64,000 nucleotides of DNA, from positions 1 to 64,000 of the forward strand of contig NZ_CBYL010000014.1 of NCBI RefSeq assembly GCF_000577335.1, read 5' to 3'. The stretch is from Faecalispora jeddahensis. GTDB taxonomy: Bacteria > Bacillota > Clostridia > Oscillospirales > Acutalibacteraceae. Shown piece by piece: positions 16,739-25,438 of this stretch (positions are counted from its first letter, which is position 1; each line of letters begins with the position of its first letter). The notes beneath the pieces are model-generated. The model was not told where the DNA came from. It was given only the letters and a program-made list of their open reading frames with translations, and ran no database searches. The translations under genes were made by a program, and so were the position numbers.

Positions 16739-16828
16739 TTTAAGATGCTGGCTTTCATTTCGTAATGAAAAAGAATCTGAATTTTGGCTGCATCAGTATT
16801 CTGCCGCCGTTTCAATTCCTACTGCAAA

Positions 16829-17806
16829 TCAGCCGCGATGGAACAGAATCTCACGTGTGAGGGCAGGAATGACCTCAAAAAGATCCCCAACGACGCAATA
16901 ATCGGCATACCGAAAAATCCGGGCATCCGAATCGATATTGATCGCCACGATGGTACTGGAACCCAGCATCCCGGTCAGATGCTGGATCGCACCGGAAATA
17001 CCGCAGGCTATATACAGCCTTGGGGCAACTGTGTGACCTGTCTGTCCCACCTGATGCGCCTTGGAAATCCATCCCCGGTCAACCGTGGTGCGCGACGCGC
17101 CAACGATGCCCCCCAGCGCAGCAGCCAGCTCGCGCAAGGGGGCAAAGCCCTCCGGCCCGCCTACCCCTTTACCGCCGGATACAATCACCTCGGCGCTCTC
17201 CAAATCGATGCCGTCGCTCGAAAGCTCCTGCAGCAACTGCAGCACCCGAACGCGGGCGGAACTGCCGGCGGCGGGCGTAAAACGGATTACCTGTACCGGC
17301 GCCGCATCATCCCTCCGGCGCTTTTGTCCGCCACCGGGGCGGACAGTTCCGATCTGCGGACGGCGATCGATGCAGACGACATCACACAGAACGCTTTCCC
17401 CCAGAACAGGACGCGTCCAGACCAGGCAATCCTTCTGTGCATCCAGCGCAAAACCGGTGCAGTCGGAGGCAAAACCGGTATTCAGCCGAGCAGCCGCCTG
17501 TGGCAGCCATTCCTTAGTAAAAACCGTAGATGCAGCCAGAATAGCCCAAGGCTTTTCCTTTTCCGCCAGATCGGCAAGCGCCGCGACAGGGTCAGCGGGA
17601 ACGGCATCCGCCAGCAGCAGGCGGTCAGCTCCACAGATGCCGGCCGCCGCGGCTTCCTTTTCTGCATCACCAGAAAACGCCACGGCAGTGAGAGTTCCGC
17701 TCAGGGAATTCACCAAAGCGCGGCAATCATTCAGTAACGAAAGAGACAGCTCGCGAAAGCGTCCGGATTTTCCTGTCTCCATGAAAACCCAAATGTCTTT
17801 TTTCAT
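16829..17806 (-). CDS. etfA: Electron transfer flavoprotein alpha subunit
   Basis: 325 residues. The C-terminal FAD-binding domain carries [21 protein letters not shown] and GQTGHTVAP, then [16 protein letters not shown], the classic EtfA signature. The N-terminal domain is the usual alpha/beta ETF fold. With EtfB it carries electrons for an acyl-CoA dehydrogenase, such as the one encoded at 19362-20504. The start lies 11 bases after the etfB stop. The gene is the last of marR-etfB-etfA. Confidence 0.93.
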   Translation of the reverse strand: MKKDIWVFMETGKSGRFRELSLSLLNDCRALVNSLSGTLTAVAFSGDAEKEAAAAGICGADRLLLADAVPADPVAALADLAEKEKPWAILAASTVFTKEWLPQAAARLNTGFASDCTGFALDAQKDCLVWTRPVLGESVLCDVVCIDRRPQIGTVRPGGGQKRRRDDAAPVQVIRFTPAAGSSARVRVLQLLQELSSDGIDLESAEVIVSGGKGVGGPEGFAPLRELAAALGGIVGASRTTVDRGWISKAHQVGQTGHTVAPRLYIACGISGAIQHLTGMLGSSTIVAINIDSDARIFRYADYCVVGDLFEVIPALTREILFHRG

Positions 17807-17817
17807 GCTTTATTTCC

Positions 17818-18609
17818 TCACAGCACACCGGCAGCGTTCAAAAGCTGAAACAGCTGCTTGGCGGAATCCTCGCCGGTCTGCTTGCAAATTCTCACGCCCT
17901 GCATCCCACGGGAGGCAGGGCGTGTTTCGCGCACCGTTAACAGCGGGGCGGGAATTTCGGAAAGCTCCAGCATCGGAATCACTGCACGGCTGGCTTCCAT
18001 GCTGCTTCTCACCGTGGGGAGCCGGGGCTCGCCAGGAAATTTGTCAAACGCCGCAACACAGGGCAGGTCCATCTCTACCAGACCGGTTCCATCCTCATTT
18101 CCCTGCCTGACTCGCAGAGCGTCGCCACACAACGACGCCTCAAGCCCGCGGCCTGCAAAAGGCAGGTTCAGGCACTGTGCCAGTTGAGGGCCGACCTGCG
18201 CAGACTGCCCATCGATAGACTGCTGCCCACAGAAGATCAGCTCTGCCGGGCCTGCTTTCTTCTCTATGAGGCGGATTGCCTGTGCCAGCAGGCGGCTGAC
18301 CGCTAGAGCATCCAGCACATCTGGGTCGGGAACCACCGCAAGAACAGCGTCATCCGCGGCAATTGCCAATGCCTGCCGCAAGGCCTCGTCCTCACCGGAA
18401 CGACCCAGGGAAAGAGCGGTAATATGGATGTTTTTATCCGCATCGCGCAGGCGCGCGGCAGCCTCCAGCGCATAGGCGTCCAGCAGATTCAGGCGGACGG
18501 GAAGCCTCTGCGGCGGCTGTTCTGTCTTTTCTCTTCGCCCGATGCTCAGATCGGGCACCTGCTTCATGCAGACAATAAGATTTCTGTCGGTTCCGGAGGG
18601 CTTCATCAT
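17818..18609 (-). CDS. etfB: Electron transfer flavoprotein beta subunit
   Basis: 263 residues, starting with the family N-terminus NLIVCMKQVPDL and containing the AMP/FAD-binding segment ALSLGRSGEDEALRQALAI and the ETF-beta signature near CGQQSIDGQSAQVGPQLAQC. Two ATG codons (18609 and 18606) follow directly after the marR stop; the second has better spacing to GAGGAG. Tight coupling suggests co-expression with marR and etfA. In Clostridia such EtfAB pairs work with acyl-CoA dehydrogenases, some in flavin-based bifurcation; which applies here is unknown. Confidence 0.93.
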   Translation of the reverse strand: MMKPSGTDRNLIVCMKQVPDLSIGRREKTEQPPQRLPVRLNLLDAYALEAAARLRDADKNIHITALSLGRSGEDEALRQALAIAADDAVLAVVPDPDVLDALAVSRLLAQAIRLIEKKAGPAELIFCGQQSIDGQSAQVGPQLAQCLNLPFAGRGLEASLCGDALRVRQGNEDGTGLVEMDLPCVAAFDKFPGEPRLPTVRSSMEASRAVIPMLELSEIPAPLLTVRETRPASRGMQGVRICKQTGEDSAKQLFQLLNAAGVL

Positions 18610-19035
18610 TCACTCCTCTTCATCGATCCGGCCAATACGGCGCAGGCTCTCCATCAGAGCATCCTTTTCCTGCGGAGTGAAGTCCTGCAGTATTTCAACA
18701 TTCAGTTCATCGACCGCCTTCAGGACGTCGTCCTTCATCGCCATGGCCGAAGGAGTGGCGATGACCAGAATACTGCGCCGGTTATTGGGGTCCACAACCC
18801 GGTCAATCAGATCCTGCTTCTGCATTCTGTCCAGAATACCGGAAACCGTTGAATTTTCCAAACGAAGCGCTCTGGCGATTTCTTTCGGGGTGGTGGGTCC
18901 ATTCTTCCAAAGGCAGCTCAGCACGCCGTACTGTCCCGGTGTAATCCCGTAAGGTGACAGCCGCGAAAAAAAGGTTTGGAATACCTCGTGCTGAGATATT
19001 GTCAGTAAATAATTGATGCAATATCGCAATTCCAT
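18610..19035 (-). CDS. MarR-family transcriptional regulator
   Basis: 141 residues with the MarR winged helix: LSPYGITPGQYGVLSCLW, then KEIARALRLENSTVSGILDR as recognition helix, and the wing DPNNRRSILV. It is the first gene of the marR-etfB-etfA operon. A MarR-sized palindrome ATTGTTT-CA-AAACAAT overlaps the start region of the nearby acyl-CoA dehydrogenase gene (20551-20566), so it may control both units. MarR proteins usually repress and are released by small acids or CoA esters. Confidence 0.9.
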   Translation of the reverse strand: MELRYCINYLLTISQHEVFQTFFSRLSPYGITPGQYGVLSCLWKNGPTTPKEIARALRLENSTVSGILDRMQKQDLIDRVVDPNNRRSILVIATPSAMAMKDDVLKAVDELNVEILQDFTPQEKDALMESLRRIGRIDEEE

Positions 19036-19161
19036 CCTGCTCTTTATCCTCCTGTTTCAAGGCGGTGAATCCGAAAACACGCTGCCGGGGCTGCCCCGGC
19101 GATTCCTTCGAAGTCCGCTCAATATGGAAATGTGCCCGTCCGGGCAAAGTTTCATGCATTC

Positions 19162-19190
19162 AGTATAGCGTTTTACAGGCGCTTTTTCAA
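19162..19190 (-). promoter_or_regulatory. Sigma-70 promoter of marR-etfBA
   Basis: On the minus strand TTGAAA (19185-19190), a 17-bp spacer and TATACT (19162-19167), about 125 bases upstream of the marR start. Confidence 0.7.
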
Positions 19191-19269
19191 CTGATTTCGC
19201 AATTCATTTCCTATGTCCATTCAGACAGGAAGCAGGGGCAGGCGAATTTTTGTATTTTCCCCTGAAACC

Positions 19270-19305
19270 AGCATTTCCGGCATCCGCACGGATGCCGGAA
19301 ATGCT
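19270..19305. terminator. 16-bp perfect stem-loop downstream of the acyl-CoA dehydrogenase gene
   Basis: AGCATTTCCGGCATCC and its complement enclose GCAC. It lies 57 bases past the stop of the leftward gene at 19362. No good T-run follows on either strand, so it may stabilise the RNA end instead of terminating by itself. Confidence 0.5.
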
Positions 19306-19361
19306 GTAGCATGGTTAATATTAGGAGAACAGGTATAAACAAAGGAAAAAGTGTTTACGAG

Positions 19362-20504
19362 TCAGCGGAACAACGAGCCGCTGATCACCAGACGCTGAAT
19401 TTCGTTGGTGCCTTCGTAAATCTGGGTGATCTTCGCATCACGCATCATGCGCTCGACTTCGTATTCACGCATATAGCCGTTGCCGCCCAGCATCTGAACC
19501 GCTTCGGTCGTAACCTCCATCGCAACGTCGGTAGCCGTCATCTTTGCCATCGCGGCATCGACGGTGAAACGTGTGCCCGCATCATGCGCCAGAGCCGCGC
19601 CGTAAACCAGCAGCTTCGCTCCCTGAATCTTGGTGTAAAGCTCCGCCATTTTAAACGCGAGATACTGCTGCTTACTGATGGGTTTGCCGAACTGCTCGCG
19701 CTCCATCATGTATTTGCGTGCAATCTCAAAGGCGCCTTCCGCAATGCCAAGACCCTGTGCAGCTACGCCGATTCGCCCGCAATCCAATGTCTTCATAGCA
19801 AGCTTAAAGCCTTCGCCGGGCTGCGCCAGCATATTTGCAGCGGGTACGCGAACGTTGTCCAACAGGATTTCGGAAACCTGCGCGGAACGAATGCCCATCT
19901 TGTTTTCAATATGTCCGATGGAAATACCGGGCGTGCTGCGCTCCACCGCAAAGCAGGTCATGCTCTTTGTGCCGACAGATGGGTCCGTCAGCGCATAAAT
20001 AACATAATAGTCAGCCAGAGGGCCGTTGGTGTTAAAGCACTTGGAACCATTGAGAATATAAAAGTCACCGTCCTGTTTTGCAATGGTCTTCTGACCGGCT
20101 GCGTCGGAACCGGCCCCATGCTCGGTCAAACCAAAGCCGCCCAGATGTTCGCCGGAAAGAACAGGAGCCATGAACTTTTTCTTCACCTCTTCGGAAGCGG
20201 AAGAGTTAAAAATGGTACCACCATAAAGAGAGGTCGCTACCGAATAGGAAATCCCCAGCGAAGCATCCACTTTCGAAATTTCTTCAACAGCAAGAGCATA
20301 TTCGAGGTAACCCATCCCCTGACCGCCTACCGTTGTGGGGTATGGCAACCCGATCAGGCCAAGTTTCCCCAATTTGTTAAACAGACCGACATCATAAGTA
20401 GAAGTTTCATCGCGCTCGATAGCGCCGGGTTTTACTTCCCTTTCCGCAAATTCGCGTGCAAGGGTTTGAATGCGCTTTTGTTCATCATTCAGTGTAAGGT
20501 TCAT
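19362..20504 (-). CDS. Short-chain acyl-CoA dehydrogenase
   Basis: 380 residues from the ATG at 20504, chosen for AAGGAAGG six bases upstream. Family signatures: GFGLTEHGAGSDAAGQKT (FAD/substrate site), REQFGKPISKQQYLAFKMAE, MLGGNGYMREYEVERMMRDA, and the catalytic glutamate in QIYEGTNEIQRLVI. With EtfAB it interconverts saturated and 2,3-enoyl-CoAs, most likely C3-C4 (butyryl-CoA dehydrogenase or acryloyl-CoA reductase type). It is divergent from crotonase and has its own promoter with palindromes just downstream of the start site. Confidence 0.92.
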   Translation of the reverse strand: MNLTLNDEQKRIQTLAREFAEREVKPGAIERDETSTYDVGLFNKLGKLGLIGLPYPTTVGGQGMGYLEYALAVEEISKVDASLGISYSVATSLYGGTIFNSSASEEVKKKFMAPVLSGEHLGGFGLTEHGAGSDAAGQKTIAKQDGDFYILNGSKCFNTNGPLADYYVIYALTDPSVGTKSMTCFAVERSTPGISIGHIENKMGIRSAQVSEILLDNVRVPAANMLAQPGEGFKLAMKTLDCGRIGVAAQGLGIAEGAFEIARKYMMEREQFGKPISKQQYLAFKMAELYTKIQGAKLLVYGAALAHDAGTRFTVDAAMAKMTATDVAMEVTTEAVQMLGGNGYMREYEVERMMRDAKITQIYEGTNEIQRLVISGSLFR

Positions 20505-20550
20505 AATCATCCTTCCTTTCATTTGGTCAACCATGATTCAGAATTACCTT

Positions 20551-20600
20551 ATTGTTTCAAAACAATTCTTATTTAAAACATTTCTGAATAAGAATTGTTT
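20551..20600. promoter_or_regulatory. Candidate operator palindromes for the MarR regulator
   Basis: A compact palindrome ATTGTTT-CA-AAACAAT (20551-20566) overlaps a larger one, AAACAATTCTTATT with its complement 13 bases later (20560-20600). Both lie immediately downstream of the minus-strand promoter at 20609-20637, where a bound repressor would block transcription of the acyl-CoA dehydrogenase gene. Assignment to the MarR protein at 18610-19035 is by proximity. Confidence 0.6.
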
Positions 20601-20608
20601 ATAAGGCG

Positions 20609-20637
20609 AATTTAACATAAAATAAAATGCATGTCAA
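20609..20637 (-). promoter_or_regulatory. Sigma-70 promoter of the acyl-CoA dehydrogenase gene
   Basis: On the minus strand TTGACA (20632-20637), a 17-bp spacer and TAAATT (20609-20614). The start site near 20602 falls at the edge of the palindromes. Confidence 0.75.
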
Positions 20638-20802
20638 GATATTTTTTGAGAAATAAAACAAACTTTTTTCTTGCAAAAAAAATAAAAAGTTTTTTGATCC
20701 AGATATTACCAAAAATACGCAATATCTAGTGGTACTACCTATAAGCGCTACACTCTGCACAAAAATAATTCGCTATACGAATCCTACGACTTAGAAATGT
20801 TC

Positions 20803-20831
20803 TTGACACGAGATAAAATGCGTTATAAAAT
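20803..20831 (+). promoter_or_regulatory. Sigma-70 promoter of the crotonase-CoA-transferase unit
   Basis: TTGACA (20803-20808), 17 bp, TAAAAT (20826-20831). It lies about 65 bases before the crotonase start and drives the rightward unit that probably continues into the CoA-transferase gene. Confidence 0.8.
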
Positions 20832-20896
20832 AGGCCTCAAAGAGAGAGGTTGTATACTTCATCTAAATTTTATATTTTTTTACGGAGGTTTTTGTT

Positions 20897-21676
20897 ATGA
20901 ATAATCTGCTTCTGGAAATTCAAAACGGCATCGCCCTGCTGACCATCAACCGGCCGAAATCTCTAAATGCGCTCAATAGCGAAACCTTAAGTGAACTGGA
21001 CACCTGCCTGTCAGAAATCGAAAAACGCGAGGATATAAAGGTCGTTATTTTGACCGGTTCCGGTGAAAAATCCTTCGTTGCCGGCGCAGATATTTCTGAA
21101 ATGGTAAATGCAACTCCTGTGGAGGGAAGTGCCATGGGTCAGCTTGCCAGAAAAGCCTTTGGACATCTGGAAGAGATGCCTCAGGTAACCATTGCCGCCG
21201 TAAACGGATACGCGCTGGGCGGCGGCTGCGAAATTTCAATGTCCTGCGATATCCGTATCGCCTCTGAAAACGCCAAATTTGCACAGCCCGAATGCGGGTT
21301 GGGGATTCTGCCCGGCTTTGGCGGCACGCAGCGTCTTTCCCGCCTGGTAGGGAAAGGGCGCGCCAAAGAGCTGATTTTTACCTGCGACATGATCGATGCA
21401 CAGGAGGCCTACCGCATTGGTCTTGCCAACAAAGTGGTTCCGCTGGCAGAGCTGATTGATTACTGCAAGGCAATGGCAGGGCGCATCATGAAGAACGCGC
21501 CGATCGGCGTGGCCCTGGCGAAGGAAGCCATCAACACCGGCAGCGACACCGACCTGAACAGCGGCCTGAAGCTGGAAGCCAACCTGTTCGGCCTGTCCTT
21601 CTCTACACAGGATAAAAAAGAGGGCATGACCGCATTCCTGGAAAAACGCAAAGAGAAGCACTTCATCGGCAAATAA
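20897..21676 (+). CDS. Short-chain enoyl-CoA hydratase (crotonase)
   Basis: 259 residues. Crotonase motifs: NRPKSLNALNSETLSEL, the oxyanion-hole segments SFVAGADISEM and VNGYALGGGCEISMSCD, and the two active-site glutamates in FAQPECGLGILPGFGGTQRL. GGAGG eight bases before the ATG. It hydrates enoyl-CoA to 3-hydroxyacyl-CoA. Its place beside acyl-CoA dehydrogenase, CoA-transferase and lactate permease suggests C3-C4 substrates. A second crotonase is encoded at 48002-48790. Confidence 0.92.
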   Translation: MNNLLLEIQNGIALLTINRPKSLNALNSETLSELDTCLSEIEKREDIKVVILTGSGEKSFVAGADISEMVNATPVEGSAMGQLARKAFGHLEEMPQVTIAAVNGYALGGGCEISMSCDIRIASENAKFAQPECGLGILPGFGGTQRLSRLVGKGRAKELIFTCDMIDAQEAYRIGLANKVVPLAELIDYCKAMAGRIMKNAPIGVALAKEAINTGSDTDLNSGLKLEANLFGLSFSTQDKKEGMTAFLEKRKEKHFIGK

Positions 21677-21775
21677 TCCGAAAGCATACGGAAAATGGGT
21701 GGAAATCATTTCGGAATGCGTTCACTTTGATTCGGTTGATTTGGGTCAAAGGAAAAAATGCGGAGGAGGAGTATC

Positions 21776-23323
21776 ATGTCAAAAAAGCCAATGATTACTG
21801 CGGCAAATGCCGCCGGCTGGGTAAAGGACGGAGATACCATTACCACCAGCGGCTTTGTGGCAAGCGTAATGCCCGAAGCACTGACCCGTGCTTTGGAGGC
21901 AAGATTTTTGGAAACCGGATCACCGAAGAGCCTGACTCTTTTCTATGCGGCTGCCCAGGGAAACCGAGACGGCAGCGGTGCCGACCATTTTGCCCACGAG
22001 GGAATGACCAGACGCGTCATCGGCGGGCACTGGAACATGGTGCCGAAGCTGGGGGAACTGGTTCTGCAAAACAAGATCGAGGGCTACAACCTCCCGCAGG
22101 GAACTCTCTCTCAGCTCTATCGCGACATTGCCGGGCACCGGATCGGCACCATTACCCATGTGGGTTTGAACACCTTTGCAGACCCCCGTCTGGAGGGCGG
22201 CAAGCTCAACGATATTACCAAAGAGGATTTGGTAGAGGTTGTGGAAATCCTCGGTCAGGAAAAGCTCCTCTACAAGGCGCTCCCGCTGAACATCGGCTTT
22301 ATCCGCGGCACCTATGCGGATGAAAACGGCAACGTTATCATGAGCCACGAGGTTGCGTCCATTGAGGCAACCTCCATCGCACAGGCTGTACATAATTGCG
22401 GCGGCAAGGTGATTGTTCAGGTAGAAAGGGTCGTTGAAAACGGATCGCTGGACCCCAAGCTGGTGAAGATACCCGGAATTTATGTAGATGCCATTGTGGT
22501 GGCGCAGAACCCGAGCGAGCACGAGCAATGCGTTGGCTGCGAATACGACGGCTCTATGAGCGGCGAATACCGGGTTCCGCTGGACAGTCTGGATCACCCG
22601 CCCATGAGCGCCAAAAAGATCATCGGACGCAGAGCGGCGATGGAACTGATCCCCAATTCCATCGTAAACCTTGGGATTGGCATCCCCGAATACATTTCCA
22701 TGGTGGCGAACGAAGAGGGAATCGGTGATTACATGACCCTTACCGTAGAATCTGGCCCCGTGGGGGGCGTGCCGCAAGGCGGCCCGAAATTCGGCGGTTC
22801 GGTCAATGCGGAGGCAATTCTGGATCAGCCCTATCAGTTTGATTTTTATGACGGCGGCGGCGTCGACTACGCTTTTCTGGGGCTGGCGCAGGCCGACCGC
22901 TTTGGAAACATCAATGTTTCCAAGTTCGGTCCCAGGATTGCCGGATGCGGCGGATTTATCAACATCACGCAGAATGCCAAAAAGGTATTCTTCTGCGGCA
23001 CCTTTACCGCAGGCGGCCTGAAAACCCATGTGGAAAACGGTAAGCTCGTCATTGATCAGGAAGGCAAAGAGAAGAAATTCATCGATCAGGTGGAGCAGAT
23101 CACTTTTTCCGGCGTCTATGCTCAGAAGGTGAGCCAGCCAGTTCTGTACATTACAGAGCGCGCCGTATTCGAGCTGCGCTCCGACGGTGTCTTCCTGACG
23201 GAGGTGGCTCCCGGAATCGATGTACAGACGCAGATTCTTGATCTGATGGATTTTCAGCCTAAAATTGACAATCGTCTGATGGATGCCCGTATTTTCTCCG
23301 ACAGTCTGATGGGATTGAAATAA
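21776..23323 (+). CDS. Acetate/propionate-type CoA-transferase (family I, fused)
   Basis: 515 residues, one chain with the alpha and beta halves fused, as in propionate CoA-transferase (Pct) and YdiF. The catalytic glutamate is E325 in TLTVESGPVGG. Other motifs are TTSGFVASVMPEAL and GIGIPEYISMVANEEG. GGAGGAG lies before the ATG at 21776. It moves CoA between acyl-CoA and short carboxylates such as acetate, propionate or lactate. Next to lactate permease it is the natural lactoyl-CoA-forming enzyme, though substrate choice cannot be read from sequence. Confidence 0.9.
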   Translation: MSKKPMITAANAAGWVKDGDTITTSGFVASVMPEALTRALEARFLETGSPKSLTLFYAAAQGNRDGSGADHFAHEGMTRRVIGGHWNMVPKLGELVLQNKIEGYNLPQGTLSQLYRDIAGHRIGTITHVGLNTFADPRLEGGKLNDITKEDLVEVVEILGQEKLLYKALPLNIGFIRGTYADENGNVIMSHEVASIEATSIAQAVHNCGGKVIVQVERVVENGSLDPKLVKIPGIYVDAIVVAQNPSEHEQCVGCEYDGSMSGEYRVPLDSLDHPPMSAKKIIGRRAAMELIPNSIVNLGIGIPEYISMVANEEGIGDYMTLTVESGPVGGVPQGGPKFGGSVNAEAILDQPYQFDFYDGGGVDYAFLGLAQADRFGNINVSKFGPRIAGCGGFINITQNAKKVFFCGTFTAGGLKTHVENGKLVIDQEGKEKKFIDQVEQITFSGVYAQKVSQPVLYITERAVFELRSDGVFLTEVAPGIDVQTQILDLMDFQPKIDNRLMDARIFSDSLMGLK

Positions 23324-23334
23324 CTGGAATATCA

Positions 23335-23369
23335 GGCCGCCGGTTCCCGGACTTTCAGAGCCGGCGGCC
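23335..23369 (+). terminator. Stem-loop between CoA-transferase and lactate permease genes
   Basis: GGCCGCCGG and CCGGCGGCC form a 9-bp GC-rich stem with a 17-base loop. The following CCTGTCTTTCC is only weakly T-rich, so it may attenuate instead of fully terminate. Confidence 0.4.
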
Positions 23370-23435
23370 CCTGTCTTTCCCTGATAACGGTTTGTTAAAA
23401 ATACGGCTTTGAAAACTGCTGAATGAGGTAGATTT

Positions 23436-24992
23436 ATGTTCTTAGACTTTCTATTGGCTCTTCTGCCGATTTTATGGCTTGTCTTTTCCCTTTGTTACAT
23501 AAAAATGCCTGCCTACAAGGCTTGCCCGCTTGCGCTGGTCATCGCGATCCTTCTGGCGCTTGTATACTGGAAAGCACCGGCAATCGAAGTGTTTACCGCC
23601 GGTTTGGAAGGAGTCGTCATGGCTCTTTGGCCTATCGCCATCGTTATCATCGCCGCCATTTTTACTTATAATCTGACGGTAAAAACCGGAGCGATGGCAA
23701 AAATCCAAAAAATGCTGACGTCGGTTTCCAACGACAAGCGTGTTCTGGTACTCATCATTGCCTGGGGCTTTGGCGGATTTATGGAAGGTATGGCGGGCTT
23801 TGGCACCTCTGTTGCAATCCCTGCCAGCATTCTGTGCGGCCTGGGCTTTAACCCGATCTTTGCAACTGTTGTATGCCTGGTTTCCAATGCGACCCCCACG
23901 GCCTTTGGTTCTATCGGCATCCCCACCGTTACGGTTGCTTCGATCACAGGCTACGACCCGATCACCACGGCAACGGTTGTGTCCCTGCAGCTGTTTATCA
24001 TGGTGGTATTCACCCCTCTGCTGCTGGTGGTGATTGCGGGCGGCGGGTTGAAAAGCCTGAAAACGAGCTGGCACATTGCGCTGGTCTCCGGTTTAGGCTT
24101 TGCAATCATGCAGCTGATTACCTCCCGCTTTATCGGCGCGGAGCTGCCTGCGGTCACCGGTTCTGTCGCCAGCATGGCGCTGACGATTCTGGCGGCAAAA
24201 TTTCTCTGCAAAAACACACCGGAGGAATACAAGGTTGCCCCCACCGAGGAAGCACAGGCCGCTGCTCAGGAGCACCTGAGCCTTCGCAACGCTCTGCTTG
24301 CATGGGCGCCCTTTATCCTGATCTTCGTATTTCTGCTGACCGTTTCCAAGCTGGTGCCCCCGGTTTATAACGTGCTGTCCGCAGTGAAAACGAGCGTTAT
24401 CATCTATGCCGGTGAAGGAGCCTCTCCTTATACCTTCTCATGGCTGGCTACTCCTGGCGTACTGATTCTGATTGCCGCCATCATTGGCGGACTGCTGCAG
24501 AAGGCAAGCGGGTCCGATATGCTGACGGTGATGGGCCAGACCCTGAAGCAGATGTCGAAAACCGTCATCACACTGATGACGATTCTGGCAGCGGCAAAGG
24601 TGATGGGCTACAGCGGTATGACGCGTGACATCGCAGCTTTTCTGGTGGCGGTTACCGGCACGGCGTTCCCGCTGGTTGCCCCGCTGATCGGTTCGATCGG
24701 AACCTTCGTAACCGGCAGTGCCACCTCCTCCAGTGTTTTATTCGGTGCGCTGCAGGCGGAAACTGCACGGGCCATCGGTGTTCAGGAGATCTGGTTGGTT
24801 GCGGCAAACACCATGGGCTCAACGGCGGGTAAAATTATTTCCCCGCAGAATATTTCCGTAGCAACGGCAGCAACCGGGAATACCGGGAGGGAAAGCGGCA
24901 TTCTACGTATTACGCTGAAATATTACCTGCTGTACATCGTGCTTTATGGGCTGATTTCCTATTTCGGAGCCGGGCTGCTCCTGTTTTTGTAA
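23436..24992 (+). CDS. L-lactate permease family transporter
   Basis: 518 residues with about 12-13 hydrophobic helices. LctP family signatures include WGFGGFMEGMAGFGTSVAIP in the first half and TGSATSSSVLFGALQ with NTMGSTAGKIISPQNISVAT in the second. It imports lactate (or glycolate) with protons. It probably belongs with the upstream CoA-transferase and crotonase and with the lactate racemase just downstream on the other strand. A strong terminator follows at 25066-25109. Confidence 0.92.
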   Translation: MFLDFLLALLPILWLVFSLCYIKMPAYKACPLALVIAILLALVYWKAPAIEVFTAGLEGVVMALWPIAIVIIAAIFTYNLTVKTGAMAKIQKMLTSVSNDKRVLVLIIAWGFGGFMEGMAGFGTSVAIPASILCGLGFNPIFATVVCLVSNATPTAFGSIGIPTVTVASITGYDPITTATVVSLQLFIMVVFTPLLLVVIAGGGLKSLKTSWHIALVSGLGFAIMQLITSRFIGAELPAVTGSVASMALTILAAKFLCKNTPEEYKVAPTEEAQAAAQEHLSLRNALLAWAPFILIFVFLLTVSKLVPPVYNVLSAVKTSVIIYAGEGASPYTFSWLATPGVLILIAAIIGGLLQKASGSDMLTVMGQTLKQMSKTVITLMTILAAAKVMGYSGMTRDIAAFLVAVTGTAFPLVAPLIGSIGTFVTGSATSSSVLFGALQAETARAIGVQEIWLVAANTMGSTAGKIISPQNISVATAATGNTGRESGILRITLKYYLLYIVLYGLISYFGAGLLLFL

Positions 24993-25065
24993 CAATACAG
25001 GGTGAAAGTCCCCTGCATAATTGAATTGGATTTTTACAGATCAATCTATTCTCCATAAAGAAAAG

Positions 25066-25109
25066 ACAGTCGCCGGAAACCTTGGCAGGGTTTCCGGCGA
25101 CTGTTTTTA
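25066..25109 (+). terminator. Terminator of the lactate permease gene
   Basis: ACAGTCGCCGGAAACC and its exact complement form a 16-bp stem with a seven-base loop, followed by TTTTTATTTG. Confidence 0.9.
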
Positions 25110-25438
25110 TTTGATGATGGTATCAAAGACGTCTTACAGCGTCGGTATTCGGGATATGCCATAAGGGATGAAAGGGCTTTGTATTCGCAGCCTTTTTCGG
25201 CTAGCCTCGTAGCGAAGTGGTATCTATGAACATGATTAAATCATAAACATGTCCGACGGCAAATCTGTATAAACTCCTTGTATTTCTTTATTTACTTGCT
25301 TCACCACTCTGGATTCTGCTGCCAAGGCGGTTTTAGGGATCGACAATCATACTGCAAAAGGGGCCGTGGGAAAACCACGATTCCCTTTGTCGCTTACGAA
25401 GTATCGTTCCTATTGCCGGCTGGCAGCAAAGTGGAGCG
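25110..25438. other. Intergenic stretch with dispersed repeat, no gene
   Basis: No supported frame. It contains the second copy of a 23-nt repeat (25194-25216; partner 16395-16417). Confidence 0.5.
25194..25216. repeat. Dispersed 23-nt repeat, copy 2
   Basis: Matches 16395-16417 at 20 of 23 bases (TTTTCGGCTAGCCTCGTAGC then GAA). The two copies bracket the etf to lactate permease block. Confidence 0.5.

Noticed and set aside
19311-20576. Long open frame antisense to the acyl-CoA dehydrogenase gene
   Set aside because: The opposite strand encodes a complete acyl-CoA dehydrogenase with all signatures; the antisense product resembles nothing known to me.
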